Source: Ashinkailepas kermadecensis (lineage: Eukaryota > Arthropoda > Thecostraca > Neolepadidae). Taken from it: 64,000 nt of DNA. The stretch lies in the NCBI GenBank assembly GCA_034440615.1, contig JAOTOM010004552.1, positions 216,001 through 280,000 of the forward strand. Reading direction: 5' to 3'. The translations under genes and the position numbers were made by a program. This document shows, one piece after another, positions 34,891-47,025 of this stretch (the stretch's first letter is position 1; the number at the start of each line of letters is the position of its first letter). The notes under the pieces were generated by a model. The model ran no database searches, had not been told where the DNA came from, and saw nothing but the letters and a program-made list of their open reading frames with translations.

Positions 34891-35239
34891 CCAATGCTCC
34901 CCACCCCCTGTACCAGCCACTGAGGCGCCCGTTCACTGTTCACTGTTCAGTGAGCGGTACGCTGACGGCGCACGCTGCGCTCTGCTGCGGCACGTGAACC
35001 CGCATGTGCGCTGAATCGCCGCCGGGCGGTCACCGGTGCAGCGTACACGGATGGCCGGGCGCAGGCCGCCAATTATGCGCGTGCCGGTGCCATCCCGGGA
35101 CCGGGACCGGTGTTGCGCGCCGCGTGTGCCTCACCGGCGGGCAGCCGGCGGGCAGCCGGCGGGCAGGATATCGTGCACTCGTCAGATGGCGCGGAACGAT
35201 TGCGGCCCAGGATTGTCACGACGAGAGCGTGGAGTTGGT

Positions 35240-36050
35240 ACGTCAGGTGGAGTAGCATTAAATGGTGCACACAGTGCAGTTGACATGTCAGGTGGAGCAG
35301 CATTAAATGGTGCACACAGTGCAGTTGACATGTCAGGTGGAGCGGCATTAAATGGTGCACACAGTGCAGTTGACATGTCAGGTGGAGCAGCATTAAATGG
35401 TGCACACAGTGCAGTTGACATGTCAGGTGGAGCGGCATTAAATGGTGCACACAGTGCAGTTGACATGTCAGGTGGAGCGGCATTAAATGGTGCACACAGT
35501 GCAGTTGACATGTCGGTGGAGTAGCATTAAATGGTGCACACAGTGCAGTTGACATGTCAGGTGGAGCAGCATTAAATGGTGCACACAGTGCAGTTGACAT
35601 GTCAGGTGGAGCGGCATTAAATGGTGCACACAGTGCAGTTGACATGTCAGGTGGAGCAGCATTAATGGTGCAACGTGCAGTTGACATGTCAGTGGAGCAG
35701 ATTAAATGGTGCACACAGTGGTTGACATGTCGGTGGAGCAGCATAAATGGTGCACACAGTGCAGTTGACATGTCAGGTGGGCGCATTAAATGGTGCACAC
35801 ATGCAGTTGACATGTCAGGTGGAGCAGCATTAAATGGTGCACACAGTGCAGTTGACATGTCAGGTGGAGCGGCATTAAATGGTGACACGTGCAGTTAACA
35901 TGTCGGTGGCGGCATTAAATGGTGACACGTGCAGTTGACATGTCAGGTGGAGCGATTAATGGTGAACGTGCAGTAGACACGTGGTGGAGCGGCATTAAAT
36001 GGTGCACACAGTGCAGTTGACATGTCAGGTGGAGCAGCATTAAATGTGCC
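35240..36050. repeat. 45-bp satellite (ggtggagcagcattaaatgg), about 18 copies
   Basis: The unit ggtggagcRgcattaaatgg followed by tgcacacagtgcagttgacatgtca has a 45-bp period. Units from about 35655 onward have many single-base deletions, unlike the clean left part. This could be natural decay toward one edge or read error. Frames on both strands are repeat translations. Confidence 0.93.
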
Positions 36051-36979
36051 CACCGTGCACCATGAGATCCATAAAGCTTGCTTCCTGCAAGCGGATCGCC
36101 GTGGGTGTGACAGTATACCATCGTCTACGCCTTAGAAATTCTGAACAGGAGCGCACTCAGGAATCCCAAAATGGAAGCTTCAGATCTTGGCTTCACGTTC
36201 AGAATCTCGTGTTTTGAACAAAAACGCATGATCGTTCATAGCAGTGCTACACGTTTCATGCATGTATGTCCATGGTATTTGCAAGTGTCCATTTTGCCAC
36301 TTACACATGCAAAACGCATGCTTTAGTACCATGGCGTGGTGAGGAACAGCTGAATAGGGCACAGTGATTTTGTGCTGTGCATCGACCATTTAATATTTAC
36401 AAAACCAATAGTCGAACTACTTCTTGCGGTTTGTGAGGCGACTCTTTTGGTCTCGACTGTGGATGTCGGGCTGAGCATCTCTATACAGGCAGTGAGGGCA
36501 GATTGAAGCCCACGAAGTGGGAGAATGTCGGGATTCCTCTGACGTCATTAGAACGTCATCCTACACTGATAAAAATATATACACCAAACAGCGTGAGCAG
36601 AGTTAAATAACACCCTTAAGATGCTCAACAGAGCGGGACCAGTTCCATCGACGCTTGTCATGGATAACCAGTGAGCTACACAGCCGCAATGATAGCAAAT
36701 TCCAAAATGGGTGGACATCAATCAGCCGTTATATGGGTTGGACAGTAGCCCTTCTTACTTCTTTGCAATTTGATTTCGCTCGCAGACTTTTCTTTCGCTG
36801 CTTTCGCTCGCATCCTCAGTTGGCAGCCACATTGGGTGTGATCTAAGTGCCATATGACAATACATCCGATAAATTGGCGTTACTTGACACCTGCACAAAA
36901 CTAAATCCACCCATTATCATTACTGGTATGCACGGGTGTTCATTTCTAAAGATTATTGGGGGGGGGGCACGATACATAA
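36051..36979. other. Stretch without recognised gene
   Basis: About 0.9 kb of mixed composition with only short open frames and no motif I recognise. Confidence 0.35.
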
Positions 36980-37095
36980 GGGCAATGGGCGAACCCAAAT
37001 GGATTGGGGGCACACTCCATAGGGTCCCATATTAAAAGTTGAAGGTATTGGGGAGAGACAAAGGCAACATTGAGGGGGCACTTTCCCCCTCAAAG
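36980..37095 (+). repeat. Interspersed repeat IR1, copy 1
   Basis: Shares acccaaatggattggg and catagggtcccat, and the weaker run after them, with the reverse complement of 47235-47355. The two copies lie in opposite orientation about 200 bp outside the two ends of the full-length LINE-A. Confidence 0.65.
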
Positions 37096-37274
37096 CCATA
37101 TAAAACAAGACCCCTGCTGGTGTGCATCGCGCATGCGCCAACAGACGTGACGGGTGGCCTCTTCACGCAGTCATTGTTCCTGTGAACATAGATTGAAGGA
37201 CAACAGGTGAGTTAAATAGTTATAACTGATTAGATGGGCTTTGGTCTTCAAATATTATATATGTGATGCTGCAC

Positions 37275-37290
37275 AGGAATGGAATTTCAT
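37275..37290 (+). repeat. Left target-site duplication of full-length LINE-A
   Basis: aggaatggaatttcat here matches aagagtggaatttcac at 47026-47041 at 13 of 16 positions. It directly precedes ggagtgttcag, which is also the 5' start of the LINE-A fragment at 29176. Confidence 0.65.
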
Positions 37291-37557
37291 GGAGTGTTCA
37301 GTGCTATCACGGTCCATATTGCCAAAGCCTGCTGAATACTCCGCCGTGCCAGTTTTGGCCAGACTGACTGCTGGTTATTGCAGTTTAGTTTTCATTTTCG
37401 CCGAGTGACACCCGTCGCTCTTTTCGCTTTTTCTTTCTAGGGGTGACACCCGTCACCCCACATGTTTTTCATCTTCATCGTACTTCCGTTCCCTGTGTTC
37501 CTGTGCGTTCTTCATCTTTATTTAAGTCGCATTAGGTAGGGTTTTTTTTTTCCCGCG
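37291..37557 (+). mobile_element. LINE-A copy 2: 5' UTR
   Basis: 267 bp from the target-site duplication to the ORF1 ATG. Its match with 29174-29410 fixes the 5' terminus, as both begin with ggagtgt at the same place. The internal promoter expected for such elements cannot be located by eye. Confidence 0.7.
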
Positions 37558-38923
37558 ATGGGGAAAAAACGCAAAAAGGATACTGACCCCCAGCTAGCCA
37601 CCGGACTCCGAGACGGAATTTCCACCACTCGCTACACCTGACGACCATCGCGCGACCCCGGACTCTGCACATGATGTACCACCTCTCGATACCACCGTTG
37701 ATGACTCGCGCCGGACAATTCCTTTGGACGACGCCATGGAAGCCCTGTGTTCCTCACCGACCCCAGCTCGTACCAAGACCTCGCCTCGCAATTCCGACCA
37801 GACCAGCACTCTCCACGCCACAGACCCACGCCCTAACCAGACCACGCCATCCCAACCTGATCCCATCGAACCCTACCTCGCCAGTGCTGGCTCTTTCATA
37901 GTAGTCAAGCCTGTCGAGGAATTCGTTTCCTTCCGCCGTATTAACGTTTCCTGGCCGACCAAACAGCTCCTCTCCATCTGCTCCTTAGCCAATCCTGATA
38001 TCGAAGCCCCTGCCAACGGAACCCTTGTCATCAAAACCCAAACCCGAGCCCAGACCAAAGCTCTCCTTCGTACCACCACATTTTGTGGTAAATCCGTCAC
38101 CATATCACTCCACTCCAACCGCAACTCCACCAAGGGCACCGTCTTCGCGCCGGAGCTCCGCTTCATGTCCGAAGAGGATATCCAGGCGGAGCTCAGGCCG
38201 GAGGGGGTGGCCCATGTCCACCGAATCACCTCCTTTAAAGACGGCCAGAAACGGGATACAAGCCTCCTTGTCCTCACCTTCAACTCTACCACTCTTCCCA
38301 AGACTCTCCTCGCCGGCTACATCCGATACCAAGTCCAAGTATTTATTCCCAATCCCCTCCGCTGTTTCAATTGCCAGCGCTTCGGGCATGGCAGTAAGAC
38401 GTGTCGCCAAACAGCCCGCTGCCCAAAGTGTGGTGAACCACCCCATCCTGATTCCACGTGCTCAAAGCCTGCCCACTGCCTCAGCTGCAACACATCCGAC
38501 CACCTCATCACTTCCAACCTCTGTCCAGTCTGGCGACGGGAGAAAGAGGTTTGCGCCGTCAAAGCCACGACCGTGGTGTCCTACCCCCAGGCCCGGCGGT
38601 CTGTCGAGGCCACCTCCCACTCCACCAAAACGTACGCACAGGCGACCAGCATTGCTCCCCCACCCCTCGCGTCAACACCACTTCTACTTCGATGCAAACC
38701 GACATCATTCCCGGCTAAGCTCAACTAAAAAAAACTTGCACCACTCACCACACCTACACAAACCACCCTGGCTCAAAACACACAGACCATTCCGACCAAA
38801 CAGACTCCAATGAATTCTGCAAGGAATGCCAGACCCCGCAGCCATTCGGCTGCGAGAGAAATGCGCGCCACTTCGGTGGCCCGCCGACCGAGCCCGGCGC
38901 GCCCGGTGCCGGCCGGCGACCAC
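37558..38923 (+). pseudogene. LINE-A ORF1: gag-like protein with three zinc knuckles
   Basis: ATG at 37558 opens MGKKRKKDTDPQLA, then a 1-nt shift near 37595 leads to DSETEFPPLATPDD and the long frame through 38728. The product has a Pro/Thr-rich N-terminus, a central RRM-like region (FRRINVSWPTKQLL onward) and three knuckles: CFNCQRFGHGSKTC, CPKCGEPPHPDSTC and CLSCNTSDHLITSNLC. This is the ORF1 of R1/I/jockey-group elements, which coats the RNA. After an A run near 38725 the frame shifts again and a basic tail continues to the LINE-B insertion at about 38924. The end of ORF1 probably lies beyond the insertion, where a basic frame up to 43199 overlaps the start of ORF2. Confidence 0.8.
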
Positions 38924-38925
38924 GT
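38918..38925 (+). repeat. Candidate target-site duplication of LINE-B, 3' side
   Basis: gaccacgt next to the terminal (tttg)n tail; the partner is gacccacgt at 42935-42943 (one extra C). It is short and imperfect. Confidence 0.4.
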
Positions 38926-39204
38926 TTGTTTGTTTGTTTGTTTGTTTGTTTATTTATTTAACGCATCACAACTCGCATACAAGATGGCCAATTTTGCGAT
39001 TGGCACAAAAGACCAAGCTGGTCTTGAATCTAGGTGCCTCTCGAAACAGCGTCCTTAACCTATAAAACGCTTGACCACCGACACGGTGCGACAATCGCTA
39101 CCTGCCCCCCGCCAGCACGCCCCATCGCCACACAAAGCATGCACTCGTCTGAATGGTACCCAACACTATGCCTGCACCCGGTAGCACCTGGTTAGTTCTG
39201 AATG

Positions 39205-42200
39205 TTAGTTTGTTGTGTTCAAGCGTTTTGTGTTGATAAGAAACGTCTGAAATGTTAATGCAATAAACGGCTCAAGGTTCTTTCTGATACCATATCCAAA
39301 AATAAGTGCTTGCGAGATCTCCTTTTCAGTTAAATTAGTAAACATATTTGTTGTGCTTCGGAGTTTAGTGAATAGAATATCTCTATGGAAAGCATAAAGA
39401 GGACAGTGAAATATGAAGTGAATTGTATCCTGTTTAAAGTGGCCACATGGGCGTGATGGGTCATGTAGAGGATTGATGACAAATACGTCTGCGTTTAGTT
39501 GAGTGAGGCCCATTCTAAATCTTGCATGTAGCACGTTACCTACTTTTTTTCCTAGCGAATAATATTGTGGTGGTATCGTGGCACCTGTGCGACCCATAAT
39601 TGAACTCTTGAATTTATTGATGTTTGGTTGGTGTCTGAAATTTTCAGGAAGATTATTCCACACCTTTGTTGTGGCCAGGAAAAACGATTTTTGGAACGAG
39701 GCGATTCTATTTCGCGGGACTGTTAGTGTAGTTGAATTTCTCAGGCGCCTTCCTGTAATGGCCTGCCGTGGTTCAGTAACTAGTTTTGTAATATAATTTG
39801 GGAGTCTCGTACCTGCGTGCTTGATTTTGTGAAACAAAAGAAGTTTATGAATTTCTCGCCGTGTTTTAAGCTCATCCAATCCCAATTCCGACCTAATTTT
39901 TCCTGATGATGTTCTATATAGTGCACCTGTGATTAATCTAGTTGCTCTTTTTGTAATTTTTCAAGTCTCAGTGCATCCGATATTGTTATATGCCCGTCGT
40001 ATATGGTGTCTGCATAGTCAAACAAAGGCCGAATGTAAATTTTGTACAAGTTTAGGAGGATTTGCTTTGAAATCTTACTTGCAATAGGATAAAGAGGGCT
40101 TAGTGCACAGTTGACCTTTAGGATAATGTCGTTTATGTGACTATGGAAGCGCAAGTCAGAAGAAAATGTTAGGCCGAGGTGTTTATGATTTTCTAAGTTT
40201 GGTATTGGCTGGCTTCCCATTCTGAGATTTAGGGGTGTACTGTTTCTCTTACATGTGAATGTTTGTTGGATCGTTTTTGCCGCGTTGAATTGTATGCCCC
40301 ATTTTGTTCCAAATTCGTGTATAATATCAAGATCTTTTTGAATTGATTGTTGTGCTTCTAGTGAGCCTTGGGTGTGCGAAGAGCAAAGCGACGTGTCATC
40401 AGCGAAAAAACGTATTTCATTTGTAATCATGTCCGCCAAGTCATTTAAATATATTAATGCCAAAAGAGGTCCCAAAACAGAACCTTGTGGGCAGCCCGCA
40501 TTTGTGGTAATTGGTGATGATAGGCTGTTTCCTACCCTTACACGCTGTTCTCTATTTTCTAAGTATGATTTTAGCCAATTTAAAGCAGTACCGGTAATCC
40601 CACAATCATTTTTGCATTTGAAAATAAGTCCTGCATGCCATATAGTATCAAAATATTTTTGTATATCCAAATATATACATGTAAAGTCAAGATTTCGATC
40701 TAAAGATGAATATAGAGTATGTGTCAAGTAGAGCAACTGTAGTTGGGTCCCATGATAAGGACGGTAACCACTTTGTTTCTCAGAGAGTATATTATTTTCC
40801 GTTATGTGTGAATAAATTCGTTTAAAAACTAACTTTTCTAGAATTTTGGACACACACGATAAGAGGCTAATTGGCCTATAATTTGTGGGATCAGAGCATG
40901 ACCCTTTCTTTTTGAATATGGGCGATACATTAGCTTGTTTCCATTCCTTAGGGAAAAGTCCGAGTGATAAGGATTTGTTAAATAATTTAGTAAGGGGTTC
41001 GTAGATAAGAATAGCAATTAATTTAAGCAGCCTGGGAGGTATTTCGTCAGGTCCTGTTGATTTATTTGGATTAAGATGGTTGAGCTGCTGAAGAACTTCA
41101 TCTTCAGTGACTTGCATTTCTGCCAAACTTGGAAAGCTATGATTATATTGTGCGTCCATGGAGGGTAGTTGCAAGTTGTTAGGTGATTGGGATTGTCCCG
41201 CAAAATGCGCGTTAAAGAGTGTTGCCTTCTCTGCATCATCAATAATTGCACCATTTGGACCATCTAGGGGTGGTATGCTTTGGGACATCGTGGTACCAAT
41301 TATCCCTTTTAAGATTTGATGGTATTTTCGAGGGCTATGTTTACATTCACCTAGTTTCCTAACCTGGCTCTTAATGTAACTGTTCTTTAGTGATTTGTTA
41401 AGTTCGGTGACTCTGTTCCGTTGATCTTTCCAATTATTCCAACTAAACCATGTCTTTATCCTTTTGGCACTTCTAAATAATCGGTCTCGTTTTCTGATAT
41501 TTCTCTTGAGCTCAGAATTAACCCAAGGTTTGCTTGCCCCGTTGATTTTGATTATTTTTGTGGGTATAGACTCCTTTGCGGATTGAATAATAACATCAGA
41601 AAACATTTTTGCGGCTTCATCAACGTCGTTTCCTAAAACATCTTCCCAGTCTACATTTTGGAGGAATGTGATGATTTTGCCGCTGTCTAGCCTATCAAAG
41701 TCCCATATTTTCTTCATATAGATTTGCCTGGTCGACTTGGTGATATTTAAAGTTGCAAATATAGGGTAATGATCAATATTTGAGAATGGGGGCAAGATAC
41801 CACATTCAGAAACCATTTCTTTGTTTGAAGTAATGATTAAGTCTCTAAGATTTTCTACTTCGTTCGCGACTCTTGTCGGTTCGTCTATAAGTTGAAAAAG
41901 TTCCAGCGTGTTAATTGTTTCCAGAATATCTAAGTCAAATGGGATAACTCTTCCCTTGGCGTACGACTGGTTCAAGAAAATATTGCCAGCATTAAAATCG
42001 CCCATAACAAGGATAATTGATGGATTCGACATCAGGGCTAAGGACATGCTATCATTAAATTTGTCAATAAATGACTTATATTCGCCTGATGACAGATTCG
42101 GGGGGAGATATGTGCAGCATATTATGATCGATGCATCTTTAATTTTCACCAGACACCATATCCATTCCACATCATCAAGTTCCATGTGGTTGAGTCTTTT

Positions 42201-42737
42201 GACTGCGAGTGCCGTGCTTACATAGATTGCAACCCCACCTCCCTGGCGAGTCCTGTGCCTCGTCAGTGGATCATGGAACTGGTCTAATCTGTAAAGACTT
42301 GGGTGGACCTGGTTGCTTAGTTTTGTCTCAGTTAGTAATAATATGTCTACACTATTTTGGGTTGTAAATTGTGCGACCTCATCAAGTCTTGCAGGGGCCG
42401 TGATACTGTTTATGTTTACATGGCATATTTTTATTCGTGCTCGATCGACGAATGGAGGGCCGGGGTTAGTCTCAATACCAGATATAATGAGGAGTATCCT
42501 GAGATCATGTGTTTGATTCCAGAGATCAATGAGTACATTTTTATTGGCACCGGTGCCACGAATCCTCATTTTATGTTCGGGGTGTCCGTGTACGTGATTT
42601 CGTGCCACATGTCGTGAACGATGTGAATTTAGAATGGGTTGGTTCAAGAGCTTTTTAATGTTACTATGTGAAAACAAGACACAGTAAAACCAGTTGGTGG
42701 GAACAGGTGCAGACACAGTAATGAGACAATGGTGCAT
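39205..42737 (-). pseudogene. LINE-B ORF2: 2A-like peptide, endonuclease, reverse transcriptase; one frameshift
   Basis: Read from 42737, residues 81-94 give ILLIISGIETNPGP, a 2A-like motif, directly followed by an APE endonuclease (ICHVNINSI, LLLTETKLS, GGGVAIYV, VMGDFNAGN, IDHYPI, where a Ser is more usual before DH). RT motifs follow: STGPDEIPPRLL, VSPIFKKKG, NYRPISLLS, IYLDIQKYFD, GCPQGSVLGPLL, FFADDTSL. The frame closes at 39933 because one A is missing near 39957. In the next frame the protein continues (ITKRATRLITGALYR) to 39205, with a C-terminal finger-like PCGHFKQDTIHFIFHC. There is no RNase H. The ORF is otherwise intact over about 1,180 codons, so this was recently active. Its type is jockey/CR1-like; I cannot name the clade more exactly. 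Confidence 0.88.
42456..42482 (-). other. 2A-like (ribosome-skipping type) motif, SGIETNPGP
   Basis: The canonical core is D(V/I)ExNPGP. Here the aspartate is absent: the codons read Ser-Gly-Ile-Glu-Thr-Asn-Pro-Gly-Pro. The hydrophobic ILLII before it fits the usual upstream part. 2A-like peptides just ahead of the endonuclease are established in several non-LTR elements. Whether this variant promotes skipping is unknown. Confidence 0.6.
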
Positions 42738-42934
42738 ACCCTAGGAACAGCGGTGGTGGGCAGCGCACTTTCAACATTTTTCTTTCTTAATATACGAGGG
42801 TTAGGCGTAGCTCGTGAACATCACGACACAAAACAGTACTCAGAATGGAGCAAGTTTGGGAATATTTCACAGAAGCAAGATATATACGAGACTTCACACC
42901 ATGCATGTCGCTAAAAACGCACGTACAGCCTTGT

Positions 42935-43162
42935 GACCCACGTGACCCGACCGACTCCCAGCCGGCGGGCATCTTCCGCGGCAGTGGCCGGCAGGCATCC
43001 CCCGCGGCAGTGGCCGGCCGCTGTGAGCCGGCCGCCAAGGTCACCGATCAGCCGGACGGCTCGGGTGCAGCTGTCCGAGCTCAATCCACACGCCCGCCTG
43101 ACCTCCAAGCATGGATCAGGCACGCACCGAAAGGTGCACACAAACATTAATTTTTATAACAT
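42935..43162 (+). pseudogene. Probable end of LINE-A ORF1 after the LINE-B insertion
   Basis: A G/C-rich basic frame from about 42933 runs to a stop at 43199 (Pro/Arg/Ala-rich, ending HRKVHTNINFYN ...) and overlaps the first codons of ORF2. Composition and position fit the C-terminus of ORF1, but no conserved motif proves it. Confidence 0.4.
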
Positions 43163-46100
43163 ATGTCAGTATCATTGCAATGGAATTGTCGCAGTTTGAT
43201 ATCAAAATGGGCCGAAATTAAGGCATTCTTTAGCATTCTCATACCTATTCTTATTGCAATTCAAGGAACTTGGTTTTTACCCACAGATACGTATAATTTC
43301 AATCTCTTTAATTACTCTCTGTGCCGTCGCGACGAGGTCCGTGGACCACACCGCAGTGGCGGTACAGCCTTATACATTAACAATGATTTTACACACAAAC
43401 AAATTACACTCAATTCACCTTTACAGGCGGTAGCCTGCACTTTACGACTACATGGAGAAATGTAGATGTTTGTTCGATCTATATTCCACCATAAACAGAT
43501 AATACAAACATTTTGATACAATTAGAAAACCTCATAACACAATTCAAGAATCCTTTCATATTACTTGGCGATTTTAATGCCCATAGCCCAGCGTGGGATA
43601 GAACACGCACACTTACAGACACTCGTGGCCGCATCATTGAACAAATTTTAGACCGACATAATTTAGTATTACTGAACACCGGAGAACCAACCTTTTTCAC
43701 CTTGGACATAACACAGAAACAGCTATTGATTTATCAATATGCTCTCCGACTCTGGCCAATTATTATGATTGGACCATAGACACTGATATTCATGACAGCG
43801 ATCACTACCCCATCAAATTAACACCCACATTTTCAACTGCGGCAGATACCACACCCAGTTTTATCCCCCGCTGGAAAATTTCGAAGGCTGATTGGACAAC
43901 TTTTCAGGAACTTTCACATATTAAATACAACCCCAACATTTCTCCCGTCGAAAACATCAACCAAGTTACAAAAACACTTTTCAAAGCAGCTTCCACCGCT
44001 ATTCCACTAACAAAACCTTTCACAAAAAGAACACCAGTCCCCTGGTGACCGATAGAAGTTTCCCGAGCAATAGCTGCAAGAAAAAGAGCATTTAGGAAAT
44101 ATTTACGCCATCCCGACCAACAAAATTTAGTCAACCGTAATTATGAACGTGCGAAGACACGTCGCATCATTCGCGAAGCTCGTCGCCGTTCAATGTCATT
44201 ATATTTACAGCAACTCACCTCTCAAACACTTTCAAGCAAAATCTGGCAGTTAATCCGCCGATTATCAGGACGCACTCCATTTAAATCACTCCCGGCACTC
44301 AAAATTCAAAACACCACAATTACAGACCCACAAACAATAGTAAATACAATAGCGGACACCATAGCTCACAATAGCTCTGACAACAACTACAGACCGGATT
44401 TTTTTACAAAATGCACAACACACATTTCACACCGATTTGGCACAATTCAATTCGGACAACACTGAAACATACAATATCCCTTTTCAAGTTTCAGAACTGG
44501 ATACTGCAATTTCCTCCGCCGGTAATACTTCTGTAGGTCCCGACAATTTACATTATTCCTTTTTCAGACATTTATCCAACGACACAAAACATTGCATCTT
44601 ACAAACATTTAATGCATTATGGTCCGGCCATACTTTCTCCGAATCCTGGAAGGAAGCCCTCATCATTCCTATACCAAAACCCGGCAAAAACCACAGCAAC
44701 CCCAACAATTTTCGACCCATCACTCTCACCAGTTGTCTAGGAAAACTTTTAGAACGTATGATTGTAAAAAGACTGACCTGGTACTTAGAAACAAATTATC
44801 TTTTATCTCCAATTCAATGCGGCTTTCGTCATGGCCACCGTACAATAGATAATCTCATTCGATTAGAAACTGACATCCGCCTAGGTTATAAAAAGCATGA
44901 ACACACCATTGCAGTATTTTTAGACATTAGCAAAGCATATGTATACAAACCGGCATTAATTTCCAAACTTCTTCACTTCCGCGTCAAAGGAAATTTAGCT
45001 CATTATTTGATAAGATTTTTGTCTGGTTGCCGTCATTTTCATCTCCGGTGCAGGTCAGCGATTTCCGAGATACATTTCATGAAAAATGGATTACCACAGG
45101 GAAGCTGTTTATCACCAGTCTTATTCAACATCATCATTAACGATATTTTCACCGACATGCCATCTCAGATATCATACTCCCTTTTTGCAGATTACAGCGC
45201 AATTTGGTGCACATATAAAAATGAAAAACATTGCTTATTTAGACTCCAAAACGCACTTGACCGGATACACCAATGGTCCATCAAATACGGTTTCACATTT
45301 TCAGCTCCAAAATCTGCCACAATGGTATTCAGCAAATCAACTCTGTGCCCAAATCCAGAAACACCACTTCACCTCGGAGACACTGCCATACATTTTGTAA
45401 ATTCGCTCAAATTTCTTGGTGTTATTTTCGATCGCAAGCTTTCCATGTACCAGCACGTCAAACACATCCAGACCAAATGCTTTCACAGACTCAATTTATT
45501 TCGCTGTATTACGTCTTTATCATTCGGATCCGATCGTCACACGCTATTACAATTATACAAATTCTTGGTTCTTCCCATCATAGAATATAGCTCCGTAGTT
45601 TACGCAAGTGGCAGTACCTCCGCTTTGAAACTTTTGGACACCTTACAAAATAAATTTATTCGCATAGCACTCGGTGCAATGACCACGTCTCCCATTACTT
45701 CTTTACAAATCGAATCAGGAATTCCACCATTAGCTCTCCGAAGAATTGAACAAACACTCAGGTATGCCGCAAAAATTCAAGTAAGAGAACACCACCCCAC
45801 ACACGCATCTTTACAAATTCTCCCAAATCTACATCACGAATATTTAGGTCCCGCCGAAAAGCGAACCGGCCTTACCATAGCTTCACGCATTAAAACATTT
45901 TCTGCACAACTCCAATACAACATTCCACATATTACTGCTCTTTCTCCACCAACTACACCACCGTGGCAGATGACCGAAAGACATATTTTCTATCTCACCA
46001 CCACTCCAAAATCACAACTTTGTCCAGAATACGCCAAACAAAAATTCCACCAGTTTCGTTCTCGTTATCGCCGTGTTCCTTTTGTTTTCACCGACGGATC

Positions 46101-46926
46101 CAAAGACGCAAATTGCACAGGAAATGCCATTGTTTCCGGTACAAACACAAAACAACATCGCTTGCCCAACGGGACCTCCATTTTCATCGCCGAATTTCAC
46201 GCCATACTCACTGCTCTTCGCTATGTCCGCAACCGTTCAATTTGCCACCCCATGCGCCATGTCGTCCTTTGTTCTGACTCAAAATTTGTTCTTCAATCTC
46301 TTTCTTCACTTTCCTTTTCGCACCATTGCCATATTTCCATTTATGACACACTTGAAACACTTCATCTGATGGGCATGAAGGTCCGTTTCCTGTGGGTGCC
46401 CAGTCACTGTGGCATCCCAGGAAACGAGGAAGCAGATCATTTCGCAAAACAATCATTACAATTACCACATATCACAGAAATCCCACCACATTTTGACGCC
46501 ATCAAATCAACAATACGACAAAACATTCGACATTTTTGGAACCAACAATGGGCTGAAACCACAAACCACACACAATTACTTCTCATCAAACCCGTCATCG
46601 AAAACTGGACCACATCATATAAAAAAAACAGACAGGAGGAAAAAGTTATATCGCGGCTCCGCATATGTCACACTTTTCTCACCCATCGATATATTTACAC
46701 TGCTTCACCTCGACCTTTATGCTCACCATGCAGCACTCATCTTGCAGTTTCACATATTCTCCTTTACTGTCAACATTACCATGAACATCGAAAAACACTT
46801 ACCAACTACTGCCGTGCACACAGCATCACCTTTTCTTTGCCCACACTCTTAGGAGATACACACCCTTTTCTCATCAATCTCCTTTTCATTTTTCTCCGAA
46901 AAGCCAACTTACTTCAGGACTTGTAA
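43163..46926 (+). pseudogene. LINE-A ORF2: endonuclease, reverse transcriptase, RNase H, zinc finger
   Basis: The endonuclease begins LQWNCRSLISKWAEIKAF at 43175; the catalytic-Glu motif, normally QETW, reads QGTW (43262-43273). Frame lesions: stop at 43463-43465, frame changes near 43500 and 43720, and a stop at 44046. LLGDFNAHSPAWD and DSDHYPI are retained. RT lies in a clean frame from 44437: SVGPDNLHYSFF, LIIPIPKPGK, FRPITLTSC, VFLDISKAY, NGLPQGSCLSPVLF; the catalytic box is FADY (45184-45195) in place of FADD. RNase H has TDGS, AEFHAI, SDSKF and EEAD, all four acidic residues present. The C-terminal finger CSPCSTHLAVSHILLYC precedes the stop at 46926. The layout is that of the RNase H-bearing I/jockey group. 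Catalytic loss in both EN and RT makes it dead. Confidence 0.92.
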
Positions 46927-47025
46927 ATTACTTTCAGAACATAATATTTTGTTTCCTCTATTTCTATTCACGGCATGAAATGGCCTGAACAGGCCGAAAT
47001 GCCTAACATAAAAAAAAAAAAAAAT
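46927..47025 (+). mobile_element. LINE-A copy 2: 3' UTR, hairpin and poly(A)
   Basis: A short 3' UTR leads to a two-stem hairpin at 46972-47003 (ggcat/atgcc outside, ggcctg/caggcc inside), then cctaacat and about 15 A ending near 47024. The right target-site duplication follows at 47026-47041. Confidence 0.85.

Larger units (their letters stand above)
38926..42934 (-). mobile_element. LINE-B: nearly complete minus-strand LINE inserted in LINE-A
   Basis: A 4.0-kb minus-strand unit: 5' part (42934-42738), one large ORF (42737-39205), 3' UTR and a (TAAA)n(CAAA)n tail at 38926-38962. LINE-A ORF1 is on its left and LINE-A ORF1-end/ORF2 on its right, both on the plus strand, so LINE-B is nested and younger. 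The 5' limit is inferred from the return of G/C-rich sequence and the candidate duplication. Confidence 0.75.

Noticed and set aside
37340..37440. Duplicated gacacccgtc words as a separate minisatellite
   Set aside because: There are only two copies and they lie in the LINE-A 5' UTR, which is aligned to the fragment at 29174; they are part of that element.
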